Positions 1-10,741 of a DNA stretch of 64,000 nt are shown piece after piece. The stretch comes from Taxillus chinensis (lineage: Eukaryota > Streptophyta > Magnoliopsida > Santalales > Loranthaceae), in assembly GCA_023512835.1 (NCBI GenBank), contig CM042088.1, positions 56,727,579 through 56,791,578 on the forward strand, read 5' to 3'. Under the pieces are notes generated by a model. It saw only the letters and a list, made by a program, of their open reading frames with translations, was not told where the DNA came from and searched no databases. Position numbers and translations under genes: made by a program. The first letter of the stretch is position 1, and each line of letters begins with the position of its first letter.

Positions 1-1771
1 AAAGATCAGCTACTTGATCTTCTCAAGTCCTACATTGATGTGTTCGCCTGATCCTACAAAGATATGCCAGGATTGGATATAGATATAGTGCAACACCAGT
101 TGCCCTTGAGACCTGAGTGTAAGGCTGTCCAACAAAAGCTAAGGAGGATGAGACTGGAGATGATACTAAAGATCAAGGAAGAAGTCAAAAAGCAATGGGA
201 TGCAGGGTTCCTTAGTATGGCCCACTATCCAGAATGGGTGGCCAATATCGTACCAGTTCCAAAGAAAGGGGGGAAGGTCCATATGTGTGTAGACTATCGC
301 GACCTCAATAGGGCTAGTCCTAAAGATAACTTCCCACTACCTCACATTAACACTTTGGTAGACAATACTGCAAGACATACTATGTTTTCCTTCATGGATG
401 GGTTCTCTGGCTATAACCAAATTCGGATGGATCCTGAACACAAGGAAAAGACTACATTCATCACCATATGGGGCACCTTTTGCTACAATGTCATGCCTTT
501 CGGACTCAAAAATGCCGGGGTAACTTATCAAAGAGCCATGGTAACACTATTCCATGACATGATGCACAAAGAAGTAGAGGTCTATGTCGATGATATGATC
601 GCCAAGTCGAAAGGAAACAAGGACCATGTGGAAGTGTTGCGTAAGCTCTTCGACAGATTATGAAAATACCAATTGAAGTTAAATCCATCCAAATGTACCT
701 TTGGGGCTACTTTAGGCAAGTTATTGGGATTCATCGTTAGTCAACGGGGAATTGGGATTGATCCTGATAAAGTCCGGGCCATCCAAGATATGTCTGTGCC
801 AAAAACTATCAAGGAAGTTAGAGGATTCCTTGGAAGACTCAACTACATCGCTCGGTTCATTTCACAACTCACTATGACTTGTGAACCCGTCTTCAAGGTG
901 CTGCGCAAGAATAGTCCTGAGGTGTGGAACAATGAATGTCAGGAGGCCTTTGATACAATTAAGCAGTATTTGATGAACCCTCCAATTTTGGTTCCCCCAG
1001 TATCCAGTCAACCTCTGATTCTATACTTAACAGTCTGAGACACCTCGATGGGTTGTGTTCTGGGACAGCATGATACCTCAGGGAAGAAAGAGCAAATCAA
1101 TTACTATCTGAGCAAGAAGTTTACACCTTGTGAGGAAAAGTACACTCCTCTGGAAAAGACTTGTTGTGCCCTCGCTTGGACAGCACGAAGATTAAGGCAG
1201 TATACACTCTAGCCTACCATACCACATGGCTCATCTCTAGACATGACCCGCTCAAATACTTATTGGAAAAGCCATCCATGACGGGAAGAATTGCTAAATG
1301 GCAGCTACTCTTAGCAGAATATGACATTGTCTATGTGCCTCAAAAGGCCATCAAAGGAAGTGTCATAGCTGATTATCTAGTGGATCGAGCCTTGGAAGAG
1401 TATGAGCCAGCAATCTCTAATTTTCCAGACGAATTCATCAACACCATCCAAGAAAATGAAGAGTCAGACACATGGACCCTTTGGTTTGATGGAGCATCAA
1501 GCTTATCTGGTCATGGCATCGGGGCAGTCCTAATTTCCCCATCCAGCATACATTTTCCGATGGCCGCCAAGTTGACATTCCCTTGCACAAACAACATAGC
1601 AGAATATGAAGCTTGTGTAATGGGCCTCCAAGAGGCATTGAGTAAAGGAATTAGAAAATTACAAGTGTTCGGGGATTCAGCTCTAGTCATTTATCAAGTT
1701 AGAAAGGAATGAGAAACTCGAAATCACAAGTTGATTCCTTACCGACAAATGATTTGTGAAATGGCTAACCT
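1..1771 (+). pseudogene. Tat pol fragment: reverse transcriptase, RNase H and second RNase H
   Basis: Reverse transcriptase runs from about 64 to 900 and keeps an intact catalytic YVDD (583-594) and the motif FPLPHINTLVDNTA. The connection and first RNase H cover about 900-1390. A second RNase H covers about 1470-1770 and begins WTLWFDGASS, with NNIAEYEA inside. That second domain is what marks the Tat lineage. Stops interrupt the frame at about 49 and 661 (TGA where Trp is expected), 1036 and 1710 (KE-stop-ETR, Trp to TGA). Reading resumes at 4009 after the solo LTR. One copy of the TSD AACCT (1767-1771) belongs to the coding sequence. It cannot make a full enzyme as it stands. Confidence 0.88.
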
Positions 1772-4008
1772 TGTCACGTCCCCGAATTCCAGGGAACACG
1801 GAACCGGGTACATGACTTCCCCTTGCCCGCACCCGAAAGGTCAAGGGGTTGGTGACTAGCACCAAAAGAGATTACACCGCGGGTGCTGTCTCAAATCTGC
1901 AACCCTGTACAGTCATACATCAAGGGTAATCCTGTACTTTCCCATATATCATCATGCATACAAAGAATCAAACAATCATACAGACATCACATCATACGGT
2001 ATGCAAATACAATCGTCCACGGACCCATGTCCGGGATATCACATAAAACAATACGAATATAATCGTATCATACATCAGAGTAGGGGGCGTCCTCCTGGAA
2101 GAAAGTCCTCCACTAGTCTCGGGTCACACCTGAAAAGGGTAAACAACAAGTAGGGGTGAGCGACAAGCTCAGTAGGTGACCCTAACACTCCACATCATGC
2201 AACACATATAAGTCTATACTATATGCTTAGTGTACTCGTGCACCGTGTAGTGTGCACAATCATCAGGACTCGCCTGCAACAAACATCAGGACAACTTGTC
2301 CACGATCCTCCATGGGATCCCAGCTCCAGGGCACTCAGCCCTAGCTCCACGAGCTCAACGGCTCAACTCAGGCCTTAGCCTGTCCACAACGCAATATGCC
2401 CGGCCAGAGTCGCCACACAGGCCTGCCATCGGTGCATATGCCTGCCACGTCAACCACATAGCACCATCGGTGCATCACGGTGAGAACCCAAACAAGTCAC
2501 GGAGTCCATGCCCCAATACCTCACACCAACATACTAACATTAGTATGGCATGTCATTTTCAATATTCCTTTAGAAGCGTAGCGGTATTCACAAGTAAGTC
2601 TTTAATCCTTGATTTATGAAGGAAGTACCCATAGCAGCTATTTTCTTGAAATCAAAAGTCTCGGCATTGGGTTCCCATAACATAAATAAGATAATCTGAT
2701 TTTTGGGGATTTGTCTGAGATGTCTAACCCCAATTTCCAAAAATTCACCACTACGAACTTTTGGGTTTTTCCGAGATTTTACACTAAAACCCAATTTTCA
2801 CATTTTGAAATAGTGGGAATTAATTTTTCTAGTATTTTTCTTTGAATCCAAATGGGGGGTATTTCGTTATTTACATAGTAACTTAACTAAATGTGTAGAT
2901 GGGTATAGGTTACTTTGTAAATAGGTCCAGTCAAACTGTATTTCGAATCTGCCAGTGAAACTACATTTTCGAATCTGCCTTTACTGTATTTTGAATCTGT
3001 ATTTTCGAATCTCTTTTCGGACTGCCTTCGACTCTCGAACCTACACTCGAACTACCTTCGAAAACTACCTTCGAAGTACCCATGAACTGCCTTCGAAACT
3101 CCCTTCGAAGTACCTTCGAACCTTCGAAACGATACTCGAAAATTTCACATTCGACACTCGAAATTACACTACATCGAACCTACCTTCGAACCTTCGAAAC
3201 TGCACATTCGAAATTTCCAATTTCCAGTCGATCTCATCGGTCGTTTCTCTACCCGTTCACGACGATTCATCGTTCATCATCGTTTTTCACCGTTTCTCGC
3301 CTGGATTCAACCTGGAATCTCATAAAACTCATACCTAATACTATATATTAGGTTTTAAATCACGTCTTACCCCTCGAACGCATTTAAATACAAGATTCAA
3401 CCCAAAATTGGTTTTTCCCCAAATTCTAGGGTTCAACACGAATTTGCATGATTTCATCAAATTCTTACATGTTAATCCAAAAAAACAGCAAGAAAAGGGT
3501 GAATAATCAATGGAACACCTACCTGGAATGATTCTTGATGCTTGAACGAGCTCAAAACGCCCCAAATCGAAGGCTCCAAGCTTCCTTCTCTCTTTCTCTC
3601 TCTAAGCTCTCCAACGCAGAAACGTGAAACGCTGAAACGAAACGTGGAAGCTCTCTTTCCCCTATTTATATTTTTGCCAGTCAATAACGACCTAGTCAAC
3701 CATTGACCCGACCAATAATTAACCTCCAAGGTCCCGAACTCCAAATTGAGTCAAATTACAGTCAAAACGCTCGAAATGACGAGCACAATACTACACAGAT
3801 ATTAGTACACCCAAATGACCGCTCAAACGCAAAGTCAACCAATAGACCCCGAAAAGTCAACAATTGGGTCAAACGGGTCCCCGACTCGGAATCGGGCCCA
3901 AGTACAGTCAAAATGCTCACATCGACGGCTACACTACCGTCCAGATAGTTACATTCCCATAGAATGACTATCTCTTAAGACTGCCCAAATACGAGTCTTT
4001 ACAAACCT
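1767..4008 (-). mobile_element. Solo LTR (1772-4003) with TSD AACCT, inserted in Tat pol
   Basis: On the minus strand the element starts TGTAAAGACTC and ends GGGGACGTGACA. It is 2232 bp long and flanked by perfect 5-bp duplications AACCT at 1767-1771 and 4004-4008. Removing it with one AACCT restores the Tat pol reading context (second RNase H into the HNRIPDALATLAS stretch). It holds no coding domain, which fits a solo LTR left by LTR-LTR recombination. A minus-strand TATA-like TATAAATAGGGG lies at 3659-3670. The ends match the opposite-facing LTR at 43524-45888. Ends of the form TGTRA...GGGCGTGACA are common in Tekay/Del-type chromoviruses, so that lineage is likely but unproven. Confidence 0.92.
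2945..3215. repeat. TTCGAA-rich degenerate repeat inside the solo LTR
   Basis: About 270 bp with many copies of short units built on TTCGAA or CTCGAA (for example ACCTTCGAAACT), spaced roughly 10-25 bp apart. Related Tekay-like LTR sequence at about 44460-44650 has a different repeat in the same zone (GTCGTAG and GTTCGTAG units). This part of the LTR therefore seems to expand and turn over quickly. No coding role is visible. Confidence 0.7.
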
Positions 4009-5438
4009 ATTCGATGAAATCACATTTGAACACATGTTAAGAGAACATAATCGAATTCCCGATGCTTTAGCAACTCTAGCCTCCCTCCTTCGATTGGACA
4101 CATGCTTCGAAATACCATGCTTTGACATCAATGTGAACAAGGAACCCATTTACAACATGGTAACCAATGTTGACACCGACAACAAGCCTTGGTATCAAGA
4201 TATCAAACAGTACTTGTCCCAGCACTCATATCCGGTAGGGGCCTCAGAAGCAGAAAAAAGAAACATCCGACAAGCAAGCATCAATTACTTCCTCGACGGT
4301 TCAATCCTATACAGACGCAACCATAACCAAGTTTTACTTCGGTGCTTAGACAAAGATGAAGCAGCTCGGGTCACCAATGAGGTTCACAACGGCGACTGCG
4401 GATCTCATGCAAATGGGCATACACAAACTAGGAAGATCATAAGGATGGGCTACTATTGGGTTACTATGGAAAAGGATTGCATTGAGCATGTACGTAAATG
4501 TCTTAAATGACAGATTTATGGGGATCGCATTCAAGCGCCCCCATCTAAGCTACACGTGCTTACATCTCCATGGCCATTCGCATTATGGGGCATGGACGTC
4601 ATTGGGCCCATATTTCCAAAAGCCTCTAATGGACATAGATTCATTCTTGTAGCCATCGACTATTTCACTAAGTGGGTCGAAGCAGCCTCCTACGTCCAAG
4701 TCACTCAGTCAAGTAATCACTAAGTTTGTCCGTAACAACATCGTGTGCCGCTATGGGCTCCCAGAGCATATTATAACAGATAATGCTACCAACCTGAACA
4801 GCCGGATGATGGACAATTTGTGTGAACAGTTCAAAATCCGACATTATAACTCAACACCGTACTGTCCTCAAATGAACGGAGCGGTACAAGCAGCAAACAA
4901 GAACATCAAGTACATTATCTAGAAAATGACTGAGGCATACAAAGATTGGAGCGAGAAACTCCCATATGCACTACAAGCCTATAGAACCATAGTTCGGACT
5001 TCAACTGGGGCAACGCCATTTTCCTTAGTTTATGGCAAGGAGGCTGTTTTACCGGTGGAAGTAGAAATCCCATCTTTGAGGGTGCTCATGGATACCAAGC
5101 TAGATGAAGCCGAATGGGTTAAGAATCGTTTCGAATAGTTGAACCTGATTGACGGGAAGCGATTCACAGTAGTTTGCCGAGGTCAGCTTTATCAAAAGAG
5201 AATGATGGCTAGCTTCAACAAAAAGGTGCGACCAAGGGCATTTCGAGAAGGAGACCTGGTCCTGAAAAAAATACTACCAATACATCATGATCACAGAGGC
5301 AAATGGACTCCAAACTATGAGGGGCCGTAGGTTGTAAAAAGAGCATTCTCGGGTGGTGCACTCGTCCTCACCAAAATGGATGGAGATGAACTCCCAAACC
5401 CTGTAAACAGTGATGCTGTAAAGAAATTTTATGTTTAA
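4009..5438 (+). pseudogene. Tat pol fragment: integrase and C-terminus
   Basis: Continuation of the Tat polyprotein after the solo LTR. It begins with the end of the second RNase H (DALATLAS). Then come the zinc-binding region of integrase, the catalytic core (WGMDVIGP at about 4588, then AIDYFTKWVEA at about 4653) and the region [14 protein letters not shown] at about 4945. It ends NPVNSDAVKKFYV at 5438. The frame breaks near 4508 (Cys to TGA), within 4680-4920, at 5136 (Gln to TAG) and at 5329. The family ending is present, so the 3' boundary of pol is firm. Confidence 0.87.
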
Positions 5439-6600
5439 TTTCTGTTCTTGTAACAAAGTGGATTTGAAATTGCCATTGATTGAAAGAATTCTCCATCCTT
5501 ATTTACAATTTAGGGAGCCTTTCCCTGAGTAAAAGCAAAAAAAAAAAAAGCACCAAAGGGCCAAAAAAAAAAGGGCCTTCTCATCTTGCAAAAGAATTCC
5601 AAACAGTCATTCACCATTTTTGCCAAATCAAAACCAGCTTGCCCGAGTGAGTCTAAATCTCACGCTCATCATCTCCTTCATATAAATGGCGACAAAAATT
5701 TCATTTTGGTACAAAGACGAGGAAGTCGCAGGTAAGAGCGGACTTGGTGAAAACCCGAAAGGGTGCCAAGGGTAAAATAAAAAGCTCTGTGAAAAGAGAG
5801 AAGAATTAAAGGCGGACTTAGTGAAAACCCGAAAGGGCACTAAGGGTAAAATACAAAGCCAAACAAAGGGACCAGGATCCAAAGTCACCTAAAGCAGTCT
5901 GATAAAATCTTAAGCACCTCAGAGGGACTGATCAGTTACTCCACATCAAAGGCCAGCCTGCGAACAGAAGGATTGGTCAAGTCTTGAGCATACTTCGATC
6001 AACTTTGTAGACCAATATCTTAAAAACCTGTCATTCTATTTTATAAAAGGAAGACTTGTTAAACTCTTATGATAATGCATGACTCATGTTGTGTATGATG
6101 ATTCTTTATCATTTTTAAAAATTCTTTTTAAAAACAAAAAAACCCCCAACCAGAGTTTTCTTGAACATTCCATGCATGGGGATATCAGCATGCAGAAAAG
6201 ATGGAGCCCCGGTCTCTTGGAGCAAAGAGAGAACAAAAGGCACAAGTCATCCATTGGCCTTTTTCCCGGCGGAGGAGAAGGATTTACAAACTTAATCATA
6301 AAGTCACATACATTCATGCATCTTCATGTATCATTAGCATACATCCTAGTACGTTTGTTCTTCTTACTCACATGATTATTCGTATATCAGAATGGCATGA
6401 GGATTCATCTCATGATCTACCAACAGTTAAGCTTCAAAGACAGATTAGGACTCACCCTCGACAAACAGAATTCCCTTTCAAAATCAAAGAACTAAACCCG
6501 GCAGACCTAGATCGTAAGCCCAAGCATAACTCTTGAGTGGTAATCTCGTAGAGCGATCTGTTAGGGTGAACTCGTAGAGGGAGCTATGATAGAGTCACCT
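5439..6600 (+). other. Tat 3' noncoding region
   Basis: No coding domain. It contains A-rich tracts at 5530-5575 and two copies of a block reading GGACTT(G/A)GTGAAAACCCGAAAGGG followed by a CCAAGGGTAAAAT-like tail, at about 5740-5780 and 5815-5855. A very similar block recurs at about 47265-47310 in the gag-only Tat element. It is therefore a conserved piece of Tat 3' noncoding sequence, not chance. The ORFs at 6079-6536 show no recognisable domain. Confidence 0.7.
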
Positions 6601-6603
6601 ATC

Positions 6604-7027
6604 CATAGCCCAAGATGCTATCTCACTATTATTCGGCCCAAGAAGCCACCTTTATAGCCCGAGACACTATTATTCGGCCCAAGAAGCCACCCTCATAGCC
6701 CAAGAAGCTATTTGGCCCAAGAAGCCACCTTTATAGCCCGAGACGCTATTATTCGGCCCAAGAAGCCACCCTTATAGCCCAAAAAGCTATTCGGCCCAAG
6801 AAGCCACCCTTATAGCCCAAGAAGCTATTCGGCCCAAGAAGCCACCCTCATAGCCCAAAAAGCTAATCGACCCAAGATGTCACTCATTTTCGACCCAAGA
6901 TGTCGTGTCATAGCCCAAAAAGCTATTCGGCCCAAGAAGCCATCCTTATAGCCCAAGAAGCTAATCAACCCAAGATGTCATATCATAGCCCAAGAAGCTA
7001 TCCGGCCCAAGAAGCCACCCTCATAAC
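6604..7027 (+). repeat. Array of 21 short hairpin units upstream of the polypurine tract
   Basis: Tandem minisatellite in which two 17-20-bp units mostly alternate. One reads TAGC-CCAAGAA-GCTA and the other GGC-CCAAGAA-GCC. Both place the same 7-nt loop between complementary arms. A third version, GAC-CCAAGAT-GTC, appears twice (about 6868 and 6892). One unit has AAC with GTC, a mismatch. The dimer period of about 38 bp is not a multiple of three, so the array is not conserved for coding. It lies about 100 bp before the polypurine tract, in the transcribed 3' region. Confidence 0.85.
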
Positions 7028-7120
7028 CAAAAATTCCGCATCAATCTCACAGCAATCTAACCATTCAAAATGGGTATTTGGTTATCTTTGTGCATCATTT
7101 ATATACAAATAATGCACAAT

Positions 7121-7130
7121 GAGGGGCAGC
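7121..7130 (+). other. Polypurine tract of the Tat element
   Basis: GAGGGGCAGC directly precedes the LTR start TGTTGTACCCC. This is the usual position of the plus-strand primer for Ty3/gypsy elements. The purine run is short and ends in CAGC, so the exact primer is uncertain. Confidence 0.65.
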
Positions 7131-8034
7131 TGTTGTACCCCATTTTGACCAGGTTAGATCACAACCGTACTTGGCAAAGGACCACTAAGTGATAGAGGAT
7201 GACATTCGGAGAATAACACACTTGGCCACACTTGATTCCGAGGAGAAATGAAATGATTATGACAAAAGTACCAAGTTGAATTGGACAACCGGTGGGCAGC
7301 CCGCTATTTTATTAATAACTTCCCCGATATTTGTCGTAATCCAACAAAGTCAATTGCGTTGATTATACAACATCTTTATCTATCATTTCCAATTGGTTTG
7401 AGAATATTCCAGGCTGTATTCAATTAGTTATGATTTTTCAAAGTTGGCAACCAAACCTTGTACAAATTTGGGGGAGAGAGCCAGTGCGCAGCGCACTATT
7501 TTGCCAATAACTTTCTCAATACTCATTGGATCTGAACAAAGTCAATTGCATTAGTTAGATAACATCTTTATCTATCATCTCCAACTGGTTTGAGGGTAAT
7601 CCGAGTTCTATGCAATTAACTATGAATTTTTGAATCAGACGGGCAGAATGCTCACTTTATCATATACCTCTGTGCGGTACTTCCCACTTTTCTCCTACAT
7701 GGATGATCCTTTTGGAGTGATTCCACTTTCAGAAGATAGATAACAGAATTTCGAGCAAAACAAGACCAATTTGGCCCTAATCCGAGCTCTGTGGAGAAAG
7801 TTATGAATTTTTGAAGTTGCCCCAGAAATCTGCCAATTTTCCACGAATTTTGGTTCTTCATATGCATGTTTGTCCCACATTGTCAGTTTTGCTTCTCCTT
7901 CGCCCAGTATATATACAAAGGCACTCTCCTTACACAGCAAGTGAGAACAAGGGAGGCCCAAGGAAACCCAAGTAGAGTCGCCACGTGGCGATTAAGCCCA
8001 CGCCTGGAATTTTTTAGAGAAACGCGAAATCCTG

Positions 8035-8785
8035 GCCAACTTGGTCAAATTCGGGCCAACTTGGTCAAATCCGGGCTAAGCCCGTTGATGCGGACTAAGC
8101 CTAAATCCGGCGGTCAAACTTGGTCAAATCCGGACTAAGCCCATTGATGCGGACTAAGCCCAAATCCGGCGGTCAAACATGATCAAATCCGAGCTAAGCC
8201 CACTAATGCGGAATAAGGACTTGCCGATACGAGAATAAGGCCACGATCCAGAATAAGCCCAGATCCAGGAGGTCAAACCTGGTCAAATTCGAGCTAAGCC
8301 CACTAATGCGGAATAAGGACTTACCGATGCGGAAGATCCAGAATAAGCCCAGATCCGGAGGTCAAACCTGGTCAAATCCGGACTAAGCCCAAATCCGGCA
8401 GTCAAACTTGGTCAAATCCGAGCTAAGCCCACTAATGCGGAATAAGGCCACCGATCCGGAATAAGCCCAGATCCAGGAAGTCAAACCTGGTCAAATCCGA
8501 GCTAAGCCCACCGATGCGGAATAAGGACTCACCGATGCGGACTAAGCCCAAATCCGGTGGTCAAACTTGGTCAAATCCGAGCTAAGCCCACTAATGCGGA
8601 ATAAGGCCATTGATCCGGAATAAGCCCGATCCAGGAGGTCAAACCTGGTCAAATCCGAGCTAAGCCCATTAATGCGGAATAAGGACTTGTTAATGCGGAA
8701 TAAGGACCTGTTGATGCGGAATAAGGCCACCGATCCAGGAATAAGCCCAGATCCAGGAGGTCAAACCTGGTCAATAATTTGGAAA
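8035..8785 (+). repeat. Tandem repeat array in the Tat LTR (about 90-105-bp units)
   Basis: About eight degenerate units. Each combines GGTCAAA(C/T)(C/T)TGGTCAAATCC, GAGCTAAGCCCACTAATGCGG, GGAATAAGGAC and GATCCGGAATAAGCCC-like pieces in varying order, with unit gains and losses. The core AATGCGGAATAAGGA (15 nt, seen here at about 8692) also occurs in the copia LTR at about 15791, and TGCGGAATAAGGA recurs in the 48-kb and 60-kb LTRs. The short ORFs in this array on both strands are by-products of the repeats. Confidence 0.85.
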
Positions 8786-9328
8786 AACTCCAAAATAGCT
8801 CCTCTACAAGGTCCGGGAGTGACTCCAAAGCACCGAGACTCGAAAAATCCAGAAAATTCTTTTTAAGTGCATTAAATGCCACCAGTGTCTCGGAACCCCC
8901 TTTTTAAGCGTGGGAATTGAGGAGTCTCCGAATATTAAATTCAAATGTCTCGGAACTCCATTTTTGAGCATAGGGACGGAAGACCTCTGTAATTAAATGT
9001 CATTTTCCTCGGGACATCACAGTTGACCTTGGGGATTGCATAACTATTAATTCCCCAACGGCTCCAATACATCCAGAAATGCATTCCGCCCTTACCCACC
9101 AAAGCGTCCAGGTACAACAGAGGATTAAATAATCCCAAACGATTTATTTATTTTCAGGCATTGGGACTCCTTTTTCAGAGCACGGGAATTGTGAATTATT
9201 GTAAATCGCTGGGAACCGAGAATCCCATTTCCGAAGTCATTAATTCATTGGAACGATGTAGTTGACTCATGGGGACTGTAAGGCATCTAATAAATGCCGA
9301 GGCACGGGCTGTCTCCCCTGGGATTCCT

Positions 9329-9336
9329 ATAAATAG
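9329..9336 (+). promoter_or_regulatory. TATA box of the Tat LTR
   Basis: TATAAATA in the context TTCCTATAAATAGACTCCCC, followed by a purine-rich GAGAGAG leader at about 9437. This is the usual layout of a plant LTR promoter and start of the R region. Activity cannot be judged from sequence. Confidence 0.6.
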
Positions 9337-10331
9337 ACTCCCCCAAGAGGCAAGGAGGGCATGAATTATCAAGTAGCAGAAGAGGTTATTCCGGGAGAGA
9401 GCTTTCTGACTAGATTTCTTAGAGATAAAAATCAGAGAGGGAGAGAGAGCGTACCCTGGAAATTTTCAAAGAGATATATACTCATTTGCAAAGGGGAAAG
9501 CACCCAGAATCACTGTTTTTCACGGGAAGGAACTAAGATTGGAAAGGCTTCTTTTTTCTAACCTTTGTGTTTTCGGGAAAGCGTCACTTGAAGGGAAAGG
9601 GAACTCAAACTTGCATCATTCATTCTTTCAGGTTCTCTATTTCTGTTTATTTTATTTTATTTGTGTTGTTTTCAAACATAAAACCCAAAATTTCTCTATT
9701 TTCTTTTTTTTCATTATTTCACATAGTTTAAAAAATGAAAATACAAAAAAAAAAACAAACATTTTGCATATCTTTCTCTCCTTTATTGTTAAAAAAAATA
9801 TAAAAAAACAAAACTTAAATCTTTTCTAGAAAATTTAAACAAGGCCTGGGCGGTCGTGAGGGTTGAGCCCTAGATGCTCACATTCTAATCTGCCTAGGCC
9901 AATATCAATTGTGGCAGTATTTTCTTATTTGAATTCAAATTACTTTTGTTTTCTTTTCTAAAAAAAAGGAAAATTACTTTTGTTTTCTTATAAAAATGCA
10001 ATACTGTCACATGGGCCTACATCCACATTCTTTTTCTAAAATTAGAATGTCCCTTTTTATTTACTTTATTAAAATATTTTTCTTTGTTGTTTTAAGGCCT
10101 AGATCCTGAAATCTTTCTTTTTCTTAAAATTAAAAATACAAAAACTCTTTTTTTAGAATAAATAATAAAGCAAGCAAACACTCATAGATCAAGACTAGGT
10201 ACCAATTGTGGGCGTTGTGGGGGTGCAAGAGTTTTTCTTCCTTCCCCACACGTAACCGACTCCCGAACCTAATTCTCTGGAACCGTAGACCCTTTCTTTT
10301 TCTAGGTGCCTAATCACACCTTTAATTTGTT

Positions 10332-10343
10332 TGGTGGCGACTC
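10332..10343 (+). other. Primer-binding-site-like sequence after the Tat LTR
   Basis: TGGTGGCGACTC is complementary to a tRNA 3' end reading GAGTCGCCACCA. The identical 12-mer follows the other Tat LTR at 41005-41016. Finding it here means the LTR has a polypurine tract on its left and a primer site on its right. That is the structure of a shared LTR in a tandem or recombinant element, not of a normal 3' LTR. Confidence 0.65.
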
Positions 10344-10741
10344 TGTGTTTTTTTTTTCTTTAATGGTTTATGCGAGCCTTGTGCAGGGATGACTCTAGGA
10401 TCAACTGAATGAACTAGCATGGAGTCCTTTTCACAAAAGCCAGCAACGAGCCCGGAAGTATGCCTACAACTGTCATCTTTAAATGGTTAGCACAGCCGCC
10501 ACGTCATAGGTCTATTCGACGGTGCTAATCCATCACTTTTAATGACATAAGGAAGTCGGGTGGCTCACTCTTCATTTCGCTTAAACTCGAGACCCACTTA
10601 CTTCCACGGAAAGGATCCTATTTATCCCGCACTATCAGTGTCGACCGAGGTTATCCCTACCAACTCTCAAAACCTTAAACCCTCACCGCACCTTGTTCCT
10701 GCAAAGATTTTCTCTCCTTCTCCATCAATCTTTCACTCTCA
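10344..10741 (+). other. Junction of Tat leader and SIRE-like ORF3 5' region
   Basis: The first 60 bp or so look like Tat leader after the primer site (poly-T, then unique sequence). Further right, the sequence resembles the region upstream of ORF3 in the complete copia element (compare about 10495-10560 with 56680-56740). The break lies somewhere in 10390-10490. The 5' LTR, gag and pol of this copia element are absent. Confidence 0.5.

Larger units (their letters stand above)
1..10331 (+). mobile_element. Tat-lineage Ty3/gypsy LTR retrotransposon, 3' part
   Basis: The 5' part lies outside the window. What remains, in order, is pol (RT, RNase H, second RNase H, integrase), a long noncoding 3' region with a short-hairpin array, a polypurine tract at 7121-7130 and an LTR of about 3.2 kb. 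The second, archaeal-type RNase H and the long 3' noncoding region are typical of the Tat group (Tat, Ogre, Retand). Pol is broken by stops, frameshifts and a solo LTR inserted at 1772-4003. The LTR is followed by a primer-binding-site-like sequence, not by ordinary flanking DNA. The right end of the LTR was placed from that site and is approximate. Confidence 0.85.
7131..10331 (+). repeat. Tat LTR, about 3.2 kb
   Basis: Starts TGTTGTACCCC right after the polypurine tract. The first 800 bp are unique sequence, then there is a tandem array at about 8035-8785, then a promoter-like stretch with TATAAATA at 9329-9336, then an AT-rich segment (9640-10190). It ends near a GGTACC...GGGGGTGC...CTTCCCC block that resembles 40889-40926 of the other Tat element. 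The right end is uncertain because no clear CA terminus is visible before the primer-binding-like site at 10332. A second TATA-like TATATATAC is at 7908-7916. Confidence 0.72.

Noticed and set aside
3082..3351. ORFs rich in Ser/Phe/Arg in 2955-3351
   Set aside because: By-product of TTCGAA repeats inside a solo LTR on the opposite strand.
8035..8785. Possible CRISPR array
   Set aside because: Repeats are degenerate with similar spacers and sit inside a plant LTR; the same holds for 48339-48900.
8542..8882. Repetitive ORFs with LFRIN- or MRNKDLL-type peptides on both strands
   Set aside because: They are translations of the tandem LTR repeat and change frame as units vary.
9539..9829. 96-residue ORF in the Tat LTR
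   Set aside because: Phe/Asn/Lys-rich product of AT-rich sequence between the LTR promoter and its end; no domain.
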